Below, one piece after another: positions 24,801-34,067 of a stretch of DNA of 64,000 nucleotides. Source of the DNA: Phyllostachys edulis (Eukaryota > Streptophyta > Magnoliopsida > Poales > Poaceae). The notes below the pieces were generated by a model. The model searched no databases. It saw only the letters and a program-made list of their open reading frames with translations, and was not told the DNA's origin. The position numbers and the translations under genes are program-made. The number at the start of each line of letters is the position of its first letter. The stretch's first letter is position 1. Where the stretch lies: assembly GCA_036346405.1 (NCBI GenBank), contig CM070551.1, positions 60,158,488-60,222,487 of the forward strand. The letters are read 5' to 3'.

Positions 24801-27800
24801 GAATCTTTTGCTACCTGACAAACATGCAAACAACGACGCCTGTAATGAATTCTTTTGCTAGTTAGGATCAAGGATCACATAACCGGTACCGGACTGGATC
24901 CCGGCAGGGGGGTGGGAACGATAACTGGCCGGTTACCGGTCAAACCGGAAAAATCTCGGATGAATTTCGCATGAATTTGCTTAAATACTAGCCGAATTTC
25001 GAAAATTGAAATTTGAATTTGACAAGCAAGAAAGAAACCATCCGGGATTTTGGATCCCGGACCCTGGCGGTTACCGGCCGGGAATTTTTTCCCTGGTTAG
25101 GATTATGCATGTTTTGCAAATTCAACCACTCTGATATACTTTTCTTAATGCTCCACTGAACAAAATTGGTTCTAGTAAATAATTTTGTTTAATACTTGTT
25201 GTTTAGAATACATAAATTGTTTGTGCAGAGGAAAGCATGTAGCACCGCACGACCACAAGACTTCAATATTTGTATTTCTCTTTTTGAGAATATAGAAATA
25301 AACATAGTTATTCTTGAATGATTAGATCTTATGTTAACAATATCAGTCGACTCTTGTACTTACTGTTTTCTGGTTTTCTGTAGGTTTTATGCTGCAGACG
25401 TTGTAATTAGTCTGGAGTATCTTCATTGCCTTGGTATAACTGTGGTTTACATAACTTAATATTTCTATTTATTGAAAGAATCCCTTAAGTGAGACGAAGA
25501 ACTAATAGTGTTTCAGTGTTAACAATGTAGTGCCCTATTTATATATTCTTTAAAGAGACTGATTGCTTTTTCTGTTATAATATCAAAGGTTAGTAATTTG
25601 CGTACAATATTTCTGATGCAGGTATTATATACCGTGATCTGAAACCAGAAAACATTTTACTCCAAGCGGATGGGCACATTGTGCTTACTGATTTTGATCT
25701 CTCGTTTTTGACTTCTTCGAAACCCCATGTAAGTCGAGGAACAAACTTTAAGGGCCTATTCAAACTTGTACAGAATATTTGCTAATTTCGCCGATCCCTT
25801 ATCAGCCCAGTGAGTTATTTCACTGTATGTACTAATAGCATCTGTTGTATTGTGAAGATTAAACCAAAAACATCCTGCTCAGAGCAATGAGCTTTGACTT
25901 TTCCACATGCATGGTATTCAATGTGAAGATAAAAGAAAGTGTCTTTTGGTGTCAAGAACATGTTTATACAGAGTTCCTTTTGGTGGCTTTAAAGTTGTAT
26001 CTTTGTTTTTCATAAGAATTTGCTGTGCCTACGTAACCTTGATGATGGGTAACTCTCCTGCAGGTGATAAAGCATTCAACATCATCAAAACGAAGAAGAT
26101 CTAAAGAATTTCTCCCCCCAACATTTGTCTCAGAACCTGCCACTCCATCAAATTCGTTTGTTGGAACTGAAGAGTACATAGCTCCAGTACGATACCTTGC
26201 TTGTAGTCATAGCTTTGTTAGCTTTTTTTTCTATTTGCTAATTGTTGGAGTAATTGGTTACAATATAATTTCAATGTCACCTGCATCATCATAAGATCCT
26301 AATGTACTACTACCTCCATTTACAAGATAGTTATTTTTGGGCCTAAACTTCTAGTTACAAAAATAGATGATGTTTTAGGTTTCCAAGGTATTTTATATCT
26401 CTTCCAAACATACCCATGTGTTAATCATGGTATTTATTGTGGCTTGGAATTGAGTATGAGAGGAATTATTATGGTTGAGAATAAAGAGAGGAGTTGTTAA
26501 GAGAGTCAATAGAGGGTGCTTTGGTAATCTTATGTAGTTTCTTAATATGTTTACAAATGGATGAAACATAAACTACCCCCCTTCGATTCAAAAGGATAAT
26601 GTTTTAGCAAGTTGCACACATACTAAAAAATTATACAAGTTTACCATTCTATCTTCAATCAACTCTCATGATAACATAATTCTCTCTTTCTCATATACTC
26701 AATTCTAGTATTCTCTGGTCCCCCCTAAATAATCTCTTGTATTCTATTCCCAACCACAATAAATAGCATGATTAATACATGGGCGCCTTTGGAAGAAACA
26801 TAAATATTTTATAACATGAATTTTATGCTAAAACATCATCCATTTGATAATGGAGGGAACATTTCGTAAGAAAGAAAGTAGGTTTTTTAGCTTCCAATTA
26901 ATCTAATATGTACCTTCTTTTACTTTCAGTTCATCGAACTAAACCACTTGATGTCATTGTTGCTATTTCTCAATAATAGCATGTCTTGCTTGCAATTTTT
27001 TTGTTATTTTAGGAGGTCATCACAGGTGCAGGACATACAAGTGCCATTGATTGGTGGGCTCTTGGTAAGCAATTGCACCTAATAAATATTATTTATTTTG
27101 TTATGAACTGGCTGATATACGAGTGTAGCAACACATGGGTTAAAAGCGGTTAAGTTTGTTTCTTCCCTCTTCTTAGCAGGAGTTATAGCAAATTAACAAT
27201 AGCCTGAAAGGTGTAGTAGCTAAAATGTTTGAGGTTCAACTAAATTTCTGATGAAAATAGTCATAATAATGCATACATGATACACCATTCAAATGAGACT
27301 TGAACCATCTATAATTCTATATTTACCATTTTGACTATAAACTGATTAGTGGTTCAGTTGATTGCTTAGTGCTACACTGCTGTGTATATCTAAACAAGAC
27401 TCTCATGTAGTTATAAGGGAATATTTCAACAATCTCGGCCTGCAATAACTGATCCATCATACATAGGTTTTTTTGTTTTAGCTACCAATACAGAGCACCC
27501 TCCAAGGTGGTCATCATCTTCCCATCCAATATCTTAGTTTAATTGGATAACAGTGATCAAAACAAACATAAAATTGAATGGTCTAGGAAGCATGGGGATA
27601 TGGTAAAACCTGGGGCCGCATGGATTCCATCAGAAATACAGTGTAGATTATATGTATATCAAGCTGTTTAGTTCCTATGATGTAGCCTGGTGCATATGAT
27701 CCTACATCTACAACATATTTTGATATATAGATATATGATATATCTACTGCACTATATCACTAATCTATAGATAGTTATAAAATGTGTTGTAAATAGATGT

Positions 27801-28600
27801 GTTCTTAAGTATCCCCATCCATCAGAGCTTGTTCCATATGCATTATTCTACTAGTAAGGTGATGTTAATACTGTGAGCTCAGCTAACATCCTTTCCCATG
27901 CTATAGGAATCCTATTGTATGAGATGTTGTATGGGCGTACACCTTTTCGAGGAAAGAACAGGAAAAAGACATTTTATAACATCTTGCACAAAGATCTTAC
28001 ATTTCCTAGTAGCATTCCGGTAAGAAATTTCCTCCCTTGTACAAAACTAGCAAGTAAGATTTTAGTCATATAGGCCCAATTATTTTTGCACACTACATTT
28101 AATTTACAACCATAAAGGTTGAATTTTATTTAAAATCTATTGGACACGATTTTGTGTTAAATGGATGTATTTATATAATGGAATGAACAACAACATGTCA
28201 TTTTTAGTATATTGTACATATTTTTTTACTTGTTTCCATTTATTAATAGTGGTATGTTCTCCAGGTTAGTCTTGCGGCAAAGCAATTAATCCATGGGCTA
28301 CTTCAGAGAGATCCTTCTTCTCGTATAGGCTCAAATGCTGGTGCGAATGATATCAAGCAACATCCCTTTTTTCAAGACATCAATTGGGCACTCATACGTT
28401 GCATGGTGATCTGAAAGTTTTGAGCCTCAGAAGACATTTTCAGAGAATGATCGTTTATTGCATCACTAACAATCTAAATAACTTTGGATGTGCAGAGCCC
28501 CCCGGAGCTTGATGTTCCGTTGAAACTAAATGGCAAGGAATCTCAACCAAAAGTGAAGCCTGGGGAAGATGCTCTTGCTCAAAATATTGACACATTTTAA
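812..28600 (+). CDS. PHOT2: Phototropin 2-like blue-light receptor kinase, 3' half (LOV2 second half, linker, AGC-VIII kinase)
   Basis: Phototropins bind FMN in LOV domains and light activates a C-terminal Ser/Thr kinase at the plasma membrane (phototropism, chloroplast movement). Exons read by hand: 812-918, 1070-1119, 1233-1337, 5688-5747, 7070-7159, 22453-22529, 23040-23124, 23598-23678, 23898-24001, 25384-25433, 25622-25728, 26064-26186, 27013-27064, 27907-28019, 28265-28405, 28496-28600. All junctions are GT-AG and the frame is open for 482 residues. It starts at FLQGPETDQ of LOV2, then FWNLFHLQPMRDQKG and the J-helix region. The kinase has the LGCGDTGS loop, AMKAMDK lysine, YRDLKPEN catalytic loop, DFD instead of DFG (the AGC-VIII mark), EEYIAPE and the C-terminal tail. 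Wording such as LITDFCPGGELFAVLDRQPMK fits PHOT2 better than PHOT1. Plant PHOT2 is about 900 residues, so roughly 430 N-terminal residues lie outside the window or are missing. The introns hold over 20 kb of transposons. Confidence 0.93.
1614..2397 (-). repeat. Left LTR (3' LTR) of the gag-only element
   Basis: On the + strand it starts TAATGCGACAA (the terminal TG has decayed to TA) and ends GTGCTCATCA. The next bases, TCCTTCCCTTCTT at 2398-2410, are the complement of a purine tract, as expected for a minus-strand element. Confidence 0.9.
2907..3416 (-). pseudogene. gag remnant of the gag-only LTR element
   Basis: A 169-residue open frame starting MLDSYFERQDLDPYEKMR. It contains DVQHWWSNLKYHYMYTWEE followed by LRRRFVSPPP. 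The W...W...L..RF spacing is characteristic of the retrotransposon gag core of gypsy-type elements. The following acidic, T/S-rich stretch has no domain I recognise, and no CCHC knuckle or pol domain follows. The full gag probably began further upstream on the minus strand, and the frame breaks outside this block. Confidence 0.65.
4731..4743 (-). other. Primer-binding site of the gag-only element
   Basis: GCTCTGATACCAC directly before the right LTR is the complement of TGGTATCAGAGC, the initiator-tRNA-Met site typical of plant LTR elements. It fixes the element on the minus strand. Confidence 0.9.
4745..5541 (-). repeat. Right LTR (5' LTR) of the gag-only element
   Basis: Starts TGATGCGACAA and ends GTGCTCATCA, followed by the target duplication TCTAG. 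It aligns along its length with 1614-2397, with scattered substitutions and small indels. Confidence 0.92.
5748..7069 (+). other. Phototropin intron between LOV2-kinase linker exons, with one MITE
   Basis: AT-rich intron from the donor GTAAGG to the acceptor TCTCAG. Apart from the inverted-repeat element at 6492-6906 I see no gene in it. The open frame at 6121-6312 is short, low in complexity and resembles nothing I know. Confidence 0.7.
6492..6906. mobile_element. MITE with ends related to the 8-kb PMD/GRF element
   Basis: It has imperfect inverted termini of roughly 75 bp. The left end reads GAATTT...AATAATCTAG...ACAGAAATAAT and the right end is its reverse complement. The centre (6571-6830) is built from alternating copies of GTCGCTCAACCGTTGAGCGAC-like half sites. 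Both the terminal and subterminal patterns match the large element at 54876-62952, so this is an internally deleted relative. I could not find a convincing 9-bp target duplication. Confidence 0.8.
7371..7714 (-). repeat. Left LTR (3') of the GC-rich copia element
   Basis: Begins TGTTAGTCGCTGG and ends ACTTATCCATCA. Near its end it carries a run of short tandem copies of CCTAAAGCG.TCAAGATCTTTGT, differing in number from the other LTR. TTCTCCCC follows directly, the complement of the purine tract. Confidence 0.9.
7890..12100 (-). pseudogene. Broken copia gag-pol polyprotein
   Basis: Order on the minus strand: gag region about 12100-11390; two tandem degenerate CCHC knuckles around 11220-11040, each retaining GHWAKDC-like codons in one frame; protease at about 10870-10800 with LDTGATHHMTG; GAG-pre-integrase LGQPDENG near 10665; integrase about 10430-9600 with DLSRYMWVMVLG; reverse transcriptase from 9089 with MDVKSAFLNGDLKEEV; RNase H-proximal region down to about 7890. 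Frames switch repeatedly and stops are frequent, so no product is expected. The long open stretches on both strands here reflect high GC content and are not separate genes. Confidence 0.85.
12515..12863 (-). repeat. Right LTR (5') of the GC-rich copia element
   Basis: Begins TGTTAGTCATTTGG and ends ACTTATCCATCA. It is almost identical to the left LTR in the central 200 bp, while the CCTAAAGCG repeat tract is rearranged. The primer site GACTCGATACCA (12501-12512) lies just outside it. Confidence 0.9.
13079..13237 (-). repeat. Left LTR (3') of the split copia element
   Basis: TGTTAGAATATT to ATTAACA, 159 bp. A (CA)n run and tracts around TGGGCTACATG are shared with 22027-22108, the surviving part of the partner LTR. 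Confidence 0.85.
13355..16900 (-). pseudogene. Broken copia polyprotein of the split element (protease to RNase H)
   Basis: Minus-strand segments in copia order: gag end with SAKETWEYLLQRYQQTSE near 17050-16945; protease-like DSDASFHITSDGTQL near 16330; integrase zinc region and core at 15930-15601 with HCTGCNLGKQLQLPY and PFDLIHSDVWGPT; hinge and C-terminal part at 15323-14631 with SVECVFLGYSLEHKGYWCYD; reverse transcriptase at 14424-14125 with FLYVDDILIAGDD; RNase H at 13784-13355 with WASDPVDRRSIIGYC and VSRSCAEAELRAL. Stops and frameshifts separate the blocks, so it is not functional. Confidence 0.85.
17053..17180 (+). repeat. 5' LTR of the nested copia element
   Basis: 128 bp, TGTTAG to TAACA, followed immediately by the primer site TGGTATCGAGC at 17181. 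Confidence 0.93.
17200..20530 (+). pseudogene. gag, protease, integrase and reverse-transcriptase start of the nested copia element (interrupted)
   Basis: A GC-rich gag-like region spans 17200-18350. Near 18450 a protease-like WILD and, in another frame, ASFHMT can be read, so the protease is frameshifted. The integrase zinc and core segment at about 18950-19240 reads CQGCKLGKQLQFPYP, then PFDLVHSDVWGPL, then a stop, then YYIIFIDDFSRHPWIYFMS. The reverse transcriptase begins at 20128 with MAEEIAALERTGTWDLVPF and KARLVARGFQQEHGRDYDET. The separate blocks and stops indicate loss of coding ability upstream of 20531. Confidence 0.8.
20531..21592 (+). pseudogene. Reverse transcriptase C-terminus plus RNase H of the nested copia element (open frame)
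   Basis: A 353-residue open frame contains the YVDDMIITGDD catalytic box, SDLGPLRYFLGIEV, then RNase H landmarks WASDPSDRRSIS, WKTKKQTAVSRSSAEAELRA, DSTGAISIARDPVKHELTKH and IADFFTKA. The stop overlaps the purine tract, the usual copia arrangement. The N-terminal part of the polyprotein is disrupted, so the frame is a remnant, though a well-preserved one. Confidence 0.88.
21606..21736 (+). repeat. 3' LTR of the nested copia element
   Basis: 131 bp, preceded by the purine tract GAGTTTGAGGGGGGG (21591-21605) and followed by the duplicated target ATATC. Confidence 0.93.
21742..21903 (-). pseudogene. Upstream gag fragment of the split copia element
   Basis: The minus-strand frame contains HAWQVADDRVMGVLYMSAK and ends at the target duplication of the nested element. 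The matching downstream half resumes at 17052 on the other side of the insertion. Together they show that the insertion hit gag. Confidence 0.6.
22027..22108 (-). repeat. Truncated right LTR (5') of the split copia element
   Basis: Positions 22027-22108 match the distal half of the left LTR (GGCCTACCATATACAATAGA and on to ATTAACA). The proximal half and the primer site are missing, with leader sequence joined directly to the middle of the LTR. This is a deletion across the LTR/primer-site junction. Confidence 0.75.
22109..22452 (+). other. Tail of the large phototropin intron
   Basis: AT-rich sequence between the second copia element and the exon acceptor at 22451-22452. I see no gene or repeat of note in it. 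Confidence 0.6.
24880..25100. repeat. CCGG-rich repeat fragment in a phototropin intron
   Basis: A GC-rich island in an AT-rich intron, with repeated ACCGG, GGATCCCGG and GGTTACCGG(C/T) motifs at both ends in partly inverted arrangement. It looks like a transposon or repeat fragment of a class common in plants. I cannot name the family, and the boundaries are approximate. Confidence 0.4.
26309..26860. mobile_element. Fold-back MITE of about 550 bp in a phototropin intron
   Basis: The two halves are imperfect reverse complements. CATGTGTTAATCATGG-TATTTATTGTGG (near 26416) pairs with CCACAATAAATAGCATGATTAATACATGG (near 26753). ATGATGTTTTA near 26370 pairs with TAAAACATCATC near 26828. The tips read CTACCTCCATT and, inverted, TCCCTCCATT. 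This is a stowaway-like or other TC-type fold-back, with boundaries good to about 5 bp. Confidence 0.6.
27701..27801. repeat. Short hairpin, possible tiny MITE
   Basis: CCTACATCTACAACATATTTT at the left pairs imperfectly with AAAATGTGTTGTAAATAGATG at the right, with an AT-rich centre containing ATATGATATAT. The whole is about 100 bp and lies inside an intron. It could be a MITE or a chance AT-rich palindrome. Confidence 0.4.
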
Positions 28601-28726
28601 GGTGAGATCAGTTTTGAAGTGTTCCAGACCAAATAAGAGGAGGAACATGTAGGCTTTGCCTAGTTGTGCTGTGTGATGTGTTGTGTCTGGTGCAAGGTGC
28701 TTATACAACATATTTACTGTCTAATA

Positions 28727-28988
28727 CTCCCTCCTCCGTTCTTAAATAAATGTCACTTTAGAATGTGTACTGTCAACATTTTAAAACTTTGGCCATTCAT
28801 ACATAGAAAAGTATTTAGATTTGTCATATGAAAATGATATTCCTAGATTTGTCATCGAAGGTACTCCCATGTCATTATCTTTTTCACAATTCTTGGTAAC
28901 ATATAAATAGAAAAAGTAATGGTCAAAAGAGTGTATTGGAGACTGTGTCGATATCCAAAACGACTAGTAAAAAAAAAGACGGAGGGAG
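28727..28988. mobile_element. Stowaway-like MITE (CTCCCTCCG ends, TA target) in the 3'UTR intron
   Basis: The left end is TA then CTCCCTCCTCCGTTC; the right end is GACGGAGGGAG then TA. The interior has GACTGTGTCGATATCCAAAACG, a signature seen again in the degenerate copy near 33926. The 262-bp length and TA duplication fit Tc1/mariner-related stowaway elements of grasses. Confidence 0.75.
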
Positions 28989-29076
28989 TAATATTTATCA
29001 CTATTTTGTTACAAACTTACTAAGTAGCTAACATATCCACAAACTTTGTTGAAAGTATATACTTGCATATAAGAGG

Positions 29077-32000
29077 TGTAACAGCCCTAAAATCAGGGAC
29101 CGTTAAATTTTTCACAACCGCTCAAGATGTGCAGTTGCGAAGTAAACAATGTCTCAAACAAACTTTCAATTACAACAAAAGCCATCATCTTATTACACAA
29201 GGATAAGGTTTAACAGCCAGTTTTAACACTAACACGGGCATCCAACCTCAAAGTTAATATAATACAAGACAAAAGAACTTCAAACCACAGGTACGCTTGA
29301 ACGCGATCGAGACCTAATAACAGTAGTCGCTGCCATCCGTGGGTTCACAAAAATCCTGCTCAACAAGATTCTCTGTATTTTCTCTGGTTTCTTCTGTAGA
29401 TTGTTTGCAGATTTTGCAAGAATGAGTACTACTACCGTACTCAATAAGCCATATGGAAAAGCTAAATAATTACATGCAAGGAGTTCAACGGATGGTTAGG
29501 GTTTACCTTAGCAGGCATATGTGGATGCATTTTACATTTAAAGCAGTTTATCTTTCAAATAGTAAAAACAATAATAAATAATAACATCAGGGGTTTCTCA
29601 ACAAACTCAATTACCAACTTAACATCTCAAAAACTCTACTTATGCCTTATGTACTGGAATCACCCATTAACACAGCTTCATTAACCGGAAACACGGCGTA
29701 TTCGAATACCTTTAATTATACACTCTGTAGAGTTACCCAATTTTACCCACAAGATATCTCACACTCACACTGTCAGTACATAGATACACAACACGTTAGC
29801 GTGCGACTGAGCTGAGATAACAAAGTCTTTTCACTGCTCAACCTTTCTCGCCTCTACCTGGTAGGTTCAAACCCATACAGCCCTCGGGAGACTCCACCGG
29901 TCGCCGTTGATCTTGTGCCCCAATGCTGATGGGACCATACCGTTATATAGACCAACGAGTGTCCCCTTCCGGCCCATCCCTGTTCCATTCTCGATACTGT
30001 AGATATTCAATCGGAAGAGCAGTGTACTAAGCTAGGGAGTAGTGACCACACATGTGGTTGAGCGATTTTTTTTGTGTCTGTTACTTTGGCACAGGGTTCT
30101 TGTCCTTACTCGTCTCTAGTGGGGGAGTGGACTGACAACCAACTCATGGCTTTCCACTCTCTTGGCCCCACCTTCGACTCACTTCTGAAAACAGGTCTAT
30201 TGGGTTGTCCAACTTCCTGTATACAACCCTAACTCTCCTCCAAAACCATTGGCGAACCACCAATACTGCTTTTCAGGATTATAAACACATTTGTGTGACG
30301 AAGCTACTTATATAGCTAATATTTTATGTGAACTTGTCAAGTTGGATATGGCTTACAAATGATTTTAACCTTGTCAAGGTGAATATGGCCTACAAGTGCT
30401 AGGTGGGTTTGTCTGTGGGGTAATAGGATTTATCTAATTATCATGACATTCAAAAGTATTATTTCAGTAATAAAGTAATTGGCACAAATACAATAATAAA
30501 AATAATAATAAATATATGAATTTATAGGCTCAAAATGATCAAGGAGTGCGACTTGCCTCATTGCACAAATTCTTCTAAATACTGATCTTGTCCGACGTCT
30601 TCTGGAGTCTGGTCGTCGAAGTCGTGACCTAACGCGAAATAAAATAGAATAAACCAAATAAAATCCGGCTCGACAAAGAATGAGCTGGGAACAACATACA
30701 AATAAACAAATTCAAAAAGAAATATAAATGAAGGTGGTGTGGGAGGGTAGGTATTTATTTGATGTATAATTAGACTGAATAGAGTTGATAAAGGGTTCAC
30801 GGGCTCAAAACGGTCAAAATGAGTATAATATGTCGAATTAGGGTTTCGAAAAAAAAGGGTCTAATAATGAATAGTACTTTTTTACTATTCATTCATGAAA
30901 ATAGGTTGGTGATTGGTAACAAGAATTACTATTTTTTGATAGAGAATAGTAATTAGGGTTTATCGTTTTCAGTTAATAAACAGTAATAAGGCTATACTGT
31001 TTATTAGCTGAAAATGAATAGTGTTTGGGCTGATATGGGTGAACATATTTGAATTTACTATTTATTAACAAAAAATGGATGTGGACAGTAATTATGGTTA
31101 CTGTTTTCATATGAAAATGAACAATAATTACTTATTTTCGGGTTATGAACAGTAACCATTTACTGTGCAGTGAGCAGTAATTGGCCGGGTTGTTTGAACA
31201 GTAAATGGGCTAGCCCATTTCTTTGTAACCCTCTGACCCATTCGGCCAAACCATAAAGGCCCGACCGGGTGGCCTTAGTTGCGCTTCGTAGAAGCCGAAA
31301 CAGCTTCGGCTTCGCCCGGTAATGGCAACAACAAGACGGCGAGGAGGTGTGGTGAGCACCACTAAGATAAGAGCTTTCCGTTTTAGTGCTTTGGGCGGGC
31401 TGAGGAGGTGTGGGAATGGGGTGGTAGCATGGGTGGCGGCCGTAGAGCAGAGGGGAAGGGCGGCGCTCTGGTGGGATCAAAGGGAAGGTGGAAAGAACCA
31501 GAAAGGTGAGGGGATGCCATAGCCGGAGGGGGGAGGGGAGGGGAGGAAGGAAGGCGGTGAATTTCACCGCGCGGGCTCGATGGGGGAAGAAATGGAGGCG
31601 ACGGCGGGAGCTCGAAATCCGGCCGGCTCCGGTGACGGAAGGGCAAGGGGAGGTGGTGGGGTGGGAGGTGGTGATGGAGGCATGCCCTTGGGCGGCTTTT
31701 ATAGCCATGGGGAAGGCGGTGGGAACAGGGGAGGCCTTGATCAAGCAGCAGGCGTGTCTTGGCGCCAGAGAGGAGGTCGTGGGGTGAGGTGGAGGGCGAC
31801 GAAGGTGGTAGAGGGTGTGGGTGGGGGCGAGGTGGCGCGGGAGGTGGCGATTGACGAAGGCGGAGGTGGCGGTGGCGGTGATGACAATCTGGGTGATGAC
31901 GCCGGTGAAGAAGAAGGATGTGCCTGGGAGGAGTGCGCCTTTGGGCAAAGAAAACAGGAAGGGAGAAAAAGGGAAAGCGGGAAAGGGTTGAGAATTGCCA

Positions 32001-32200
32001 AAAAGTGAAAGAAATCCGAATTTAAACCAAAAACTTCCAAATATTTTGAAATCCCGAAAATTTGGGTTATTTGAATGGATGAATAATTGACATTTGTATT
32101 GATCAAATGGTAGTAAAACACCAATTATGTATACACAATAATACTCCATATGAACACAACAGCATGAACAAGTAGATGAGTATGGACATATGGTGCACAA
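29077..32200 (-). mobile_element. LTR-like block (probably solo or truncated gypsy LTR, minus strand) in the 3'UTR intron
   Basis: It begins TGTAACAGCCC, the complement of a typical grass gypsy LTR end. Inside are a region rich in AACAGTAA/TTACTGTT words (30860-31210) and a GC-rich block (31240-31930) with long open frames on both strands but no domain I know. These compositions resemble the long LTRs of grass gypsy elements. No gag-pol, primer site or target duplication was found, and the right end is uncertain, so a solo or truncated LTR is an inference. Confidence 0.5.
30860..31210. repeat. Degenerate AACAGTAA / TTACTGTT repeat cluster
   Basis: About a dozen scattered copies of A(A/G)CAGTAA(T) or its complement occur within 350 bp, for example near 30979, 31086, 31149 and 31197. 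It is part of the LTR-like block and may be a run of protein-binding sites or a decayed tandem array. Confidence 0.5.
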
Positions 32201-32391
32201 AAGCTTGGTCCTACGCCTAGTAAAAGTGTTGGTCTTCTATAATTCAAGGTCATCATACTGAAAAATATTGCTTTCAGCTTATTTAATAGGTTACTTAAGT
32301 TTTCTTTTCTTTCTTGATATGAACTACATTAGTCGTGTTTGACAGCAATTTGATTTGGCCCTTTGTAGCCTGACCATATTGATTTTTGCAG

Positions 32392-32640
32392 GATAGATTC
32401 TACGGCATATCAACGTGGCAGGAACGGTTGTTCTTAACCATGTATAGTAATAAGAGGCTTCATGTCCTGTATTACGTCTTCAGTGTTATTTTTCACTTTG
32501 AGATGCATCGAGATCGTGTACATGAGTGATTCTTTTGGTTAGGTTAAGACCTTAATGTACCACATAAATATGATTAAATTATTGTAAAGTATCCACTCCT
32601 TCTGCAGATCATTCAATAAAAAGCAGTACGCGGTGTTGAT
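32392..32640 (+). other. PHOT2: Probable 3'UTR exon of the phototropin gene
   Basis: The stop codon at 28598-28600 is followed one base later by GTGAGA, a strong donor. The next convincing acceptor is a pyrimidine-rich TTTTTGCAG ending at 32391. It is followed by unique-looking sequence and an AATAAA at 32615. I infer a 3790-nt intron inside the 3'UTR that has collected a MITE and an LTR-like block. The alternative is that the transcript ends soon after 28600. Confidence 0.55.
32615..32620 (+). terminator. AATAAA polyadenylation signal
   Basis: An exact AATAAA lies about 220 bases into the inferred last untranslated exon and is the natural 3'-end signal for the phototropin transcript. Plant signals are loose, so use is inferred. 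Confidence 0.45.
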
Positions 32641-34058
32641 AATATACTTTAAAAAGTTTTGAAGGATTCCTTTTCATTGAAATGAAGCTAATACGCACAA
32701 ATTGTGAGGTAAGCTGATGCTTGGTTTCTGTCGTCATCATCTTCTTAGGGAGATTTAATTATTTGTCACTACCAAACATGCGTAATTGATTATTTACCAC
32801 TGATGTGAGTATGACATGTGATCTCTTCTTGTTTAATTAGCCTGTTTCGATTTTTCATGTTTAGCTTTTTTTTTTCTTTGGTCCCACCACCAAATTCAAA
32901 CTAAGTTAAATTCAAGAGTTAGCGTATGATGTGGTATACTTTTACTTGTATTTTAAGAACACTGAGATACACGTTAGAACGGTGATTGAACCTACGGATT
33001 TTTTATTTGTTAGTCATATGATCTTTTTTTATATAAAAAAGACAGATTTTCTAATATTGGGATGAACATCATGATTCGTGCTCCGGTCGGCGGATTAAAG
33101 GACGGTAGCTGGAGGTGGTGAGTCATCAAAGAAGGGGAAGATAGTCATCAAGGAAGGGGAAGATAGTTGTGAGTGGAGCAGGCAACAAAGTGATGACTGA
33201 TGAGTTAGGTTTGTGGTGGTGGTGGTGGAGGCGTTGGCATGGAACTATGGAAGTAGGGCCAGCGGCGATGGCAAGGTGTTGTGGATTAGGGTTAGGGTTG
33301 AGGTGGTATGGAAGTATATATAAGAAGGGGTGAGAGAGGAGAAGATTTATAAGATATAGATCCTTCAACAGTAACAAAATCGAAATGACTTTAACTAAAA
33401 AACAAAATTACTTGACAAAGTGACTCGTGGTTAGAATTTCGCCGCCACCATATGCGTAGACATCACCCCCATTTACCCCTTGCCCCATCTCTCCCCCCAT
33501 CATTGGCTCATCGCCTCGTCGTCACCATCAGCCGCATTTACTTGCCCGTCTACACCTACCAAAGCCACTATTACCATGCATATGGCTGACAGCGCTCCTA
33601 TTCCTGCTACACGCCACAAGCGCGATGCCAGCTAACTGACATCTATGGTTGGCCGCTCGGTTAACCCCAAAAGATGTAACAAGAGCACAGTCCTAATACA
33701 AACCCAATGGCTAAAATGAAATATTCACTGTTCAGAAATATATGATGTATTAGAAAACGTGCAGTCGAACTTCCTTAACTTTGACTATTAATATGTAAAA
33801 TATGATTTAGATTGGTTACGTGTTTCATTAGATTAGTCATGAAAAGTATTTTCATAATATAATATTTTTTTATTTTTTATGATCATATTCATATAAAAAG
33901 TAGTGTTAAAGTTGTATATTTGAGACCGTGTCGATGTCCAAAACACCATATATTATTGAACAGAGAGAGTATATTTTAGTGAGAAATCAGATAGCCGGTA
34001 ATGAGCGAGTCTTTTTCTTCTAGGATAATTGGATATATGCCTCTCCAATTGTCCTAAC
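32641..34058. other. Intergenic spacer after the phototropin gene
   Basis: AT-rich sequence with no gene I can support. Short open frames, such as the minus-strand one at 33126-33377, look random and proline/histidine-rich. GATTAGGGTTAGGGTT near 33284 is telomere-like but only two units long. Confidence 0.55.
33760..33980. repeat. Degenerate stowaway-like MITE remnant
   Basis: GAGACCGTGTCGATGTCCAAAAC around 33923 matches the interior of the MITE at 28727-28988. Upstream AACTTTGACTATTAAT and TCATATAAAAAGTA are also typical of that family. The left end is decayed. Confidence 0.5.
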
Positions 34059-34067
34059 TTTGAAAAA

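Noticed and set aside
31160..32200. A 346-codon open frame on the minus strand, the longest unexplained frame near the phototropin gene
   Set aside because: It is proline/serine/histidine-rich without domain motifs, overlaps an equally open frame on the other strand, and lies in an LTR-like, GC-biased block. It is more likely a composition effect than a gene.
33280..33300. GATTAGGGTTAGGGTT, telomere-like sequence
   Set aside because: Only about two units of the plant telomere motif region, with no array; chance or a trivial interstitial match.
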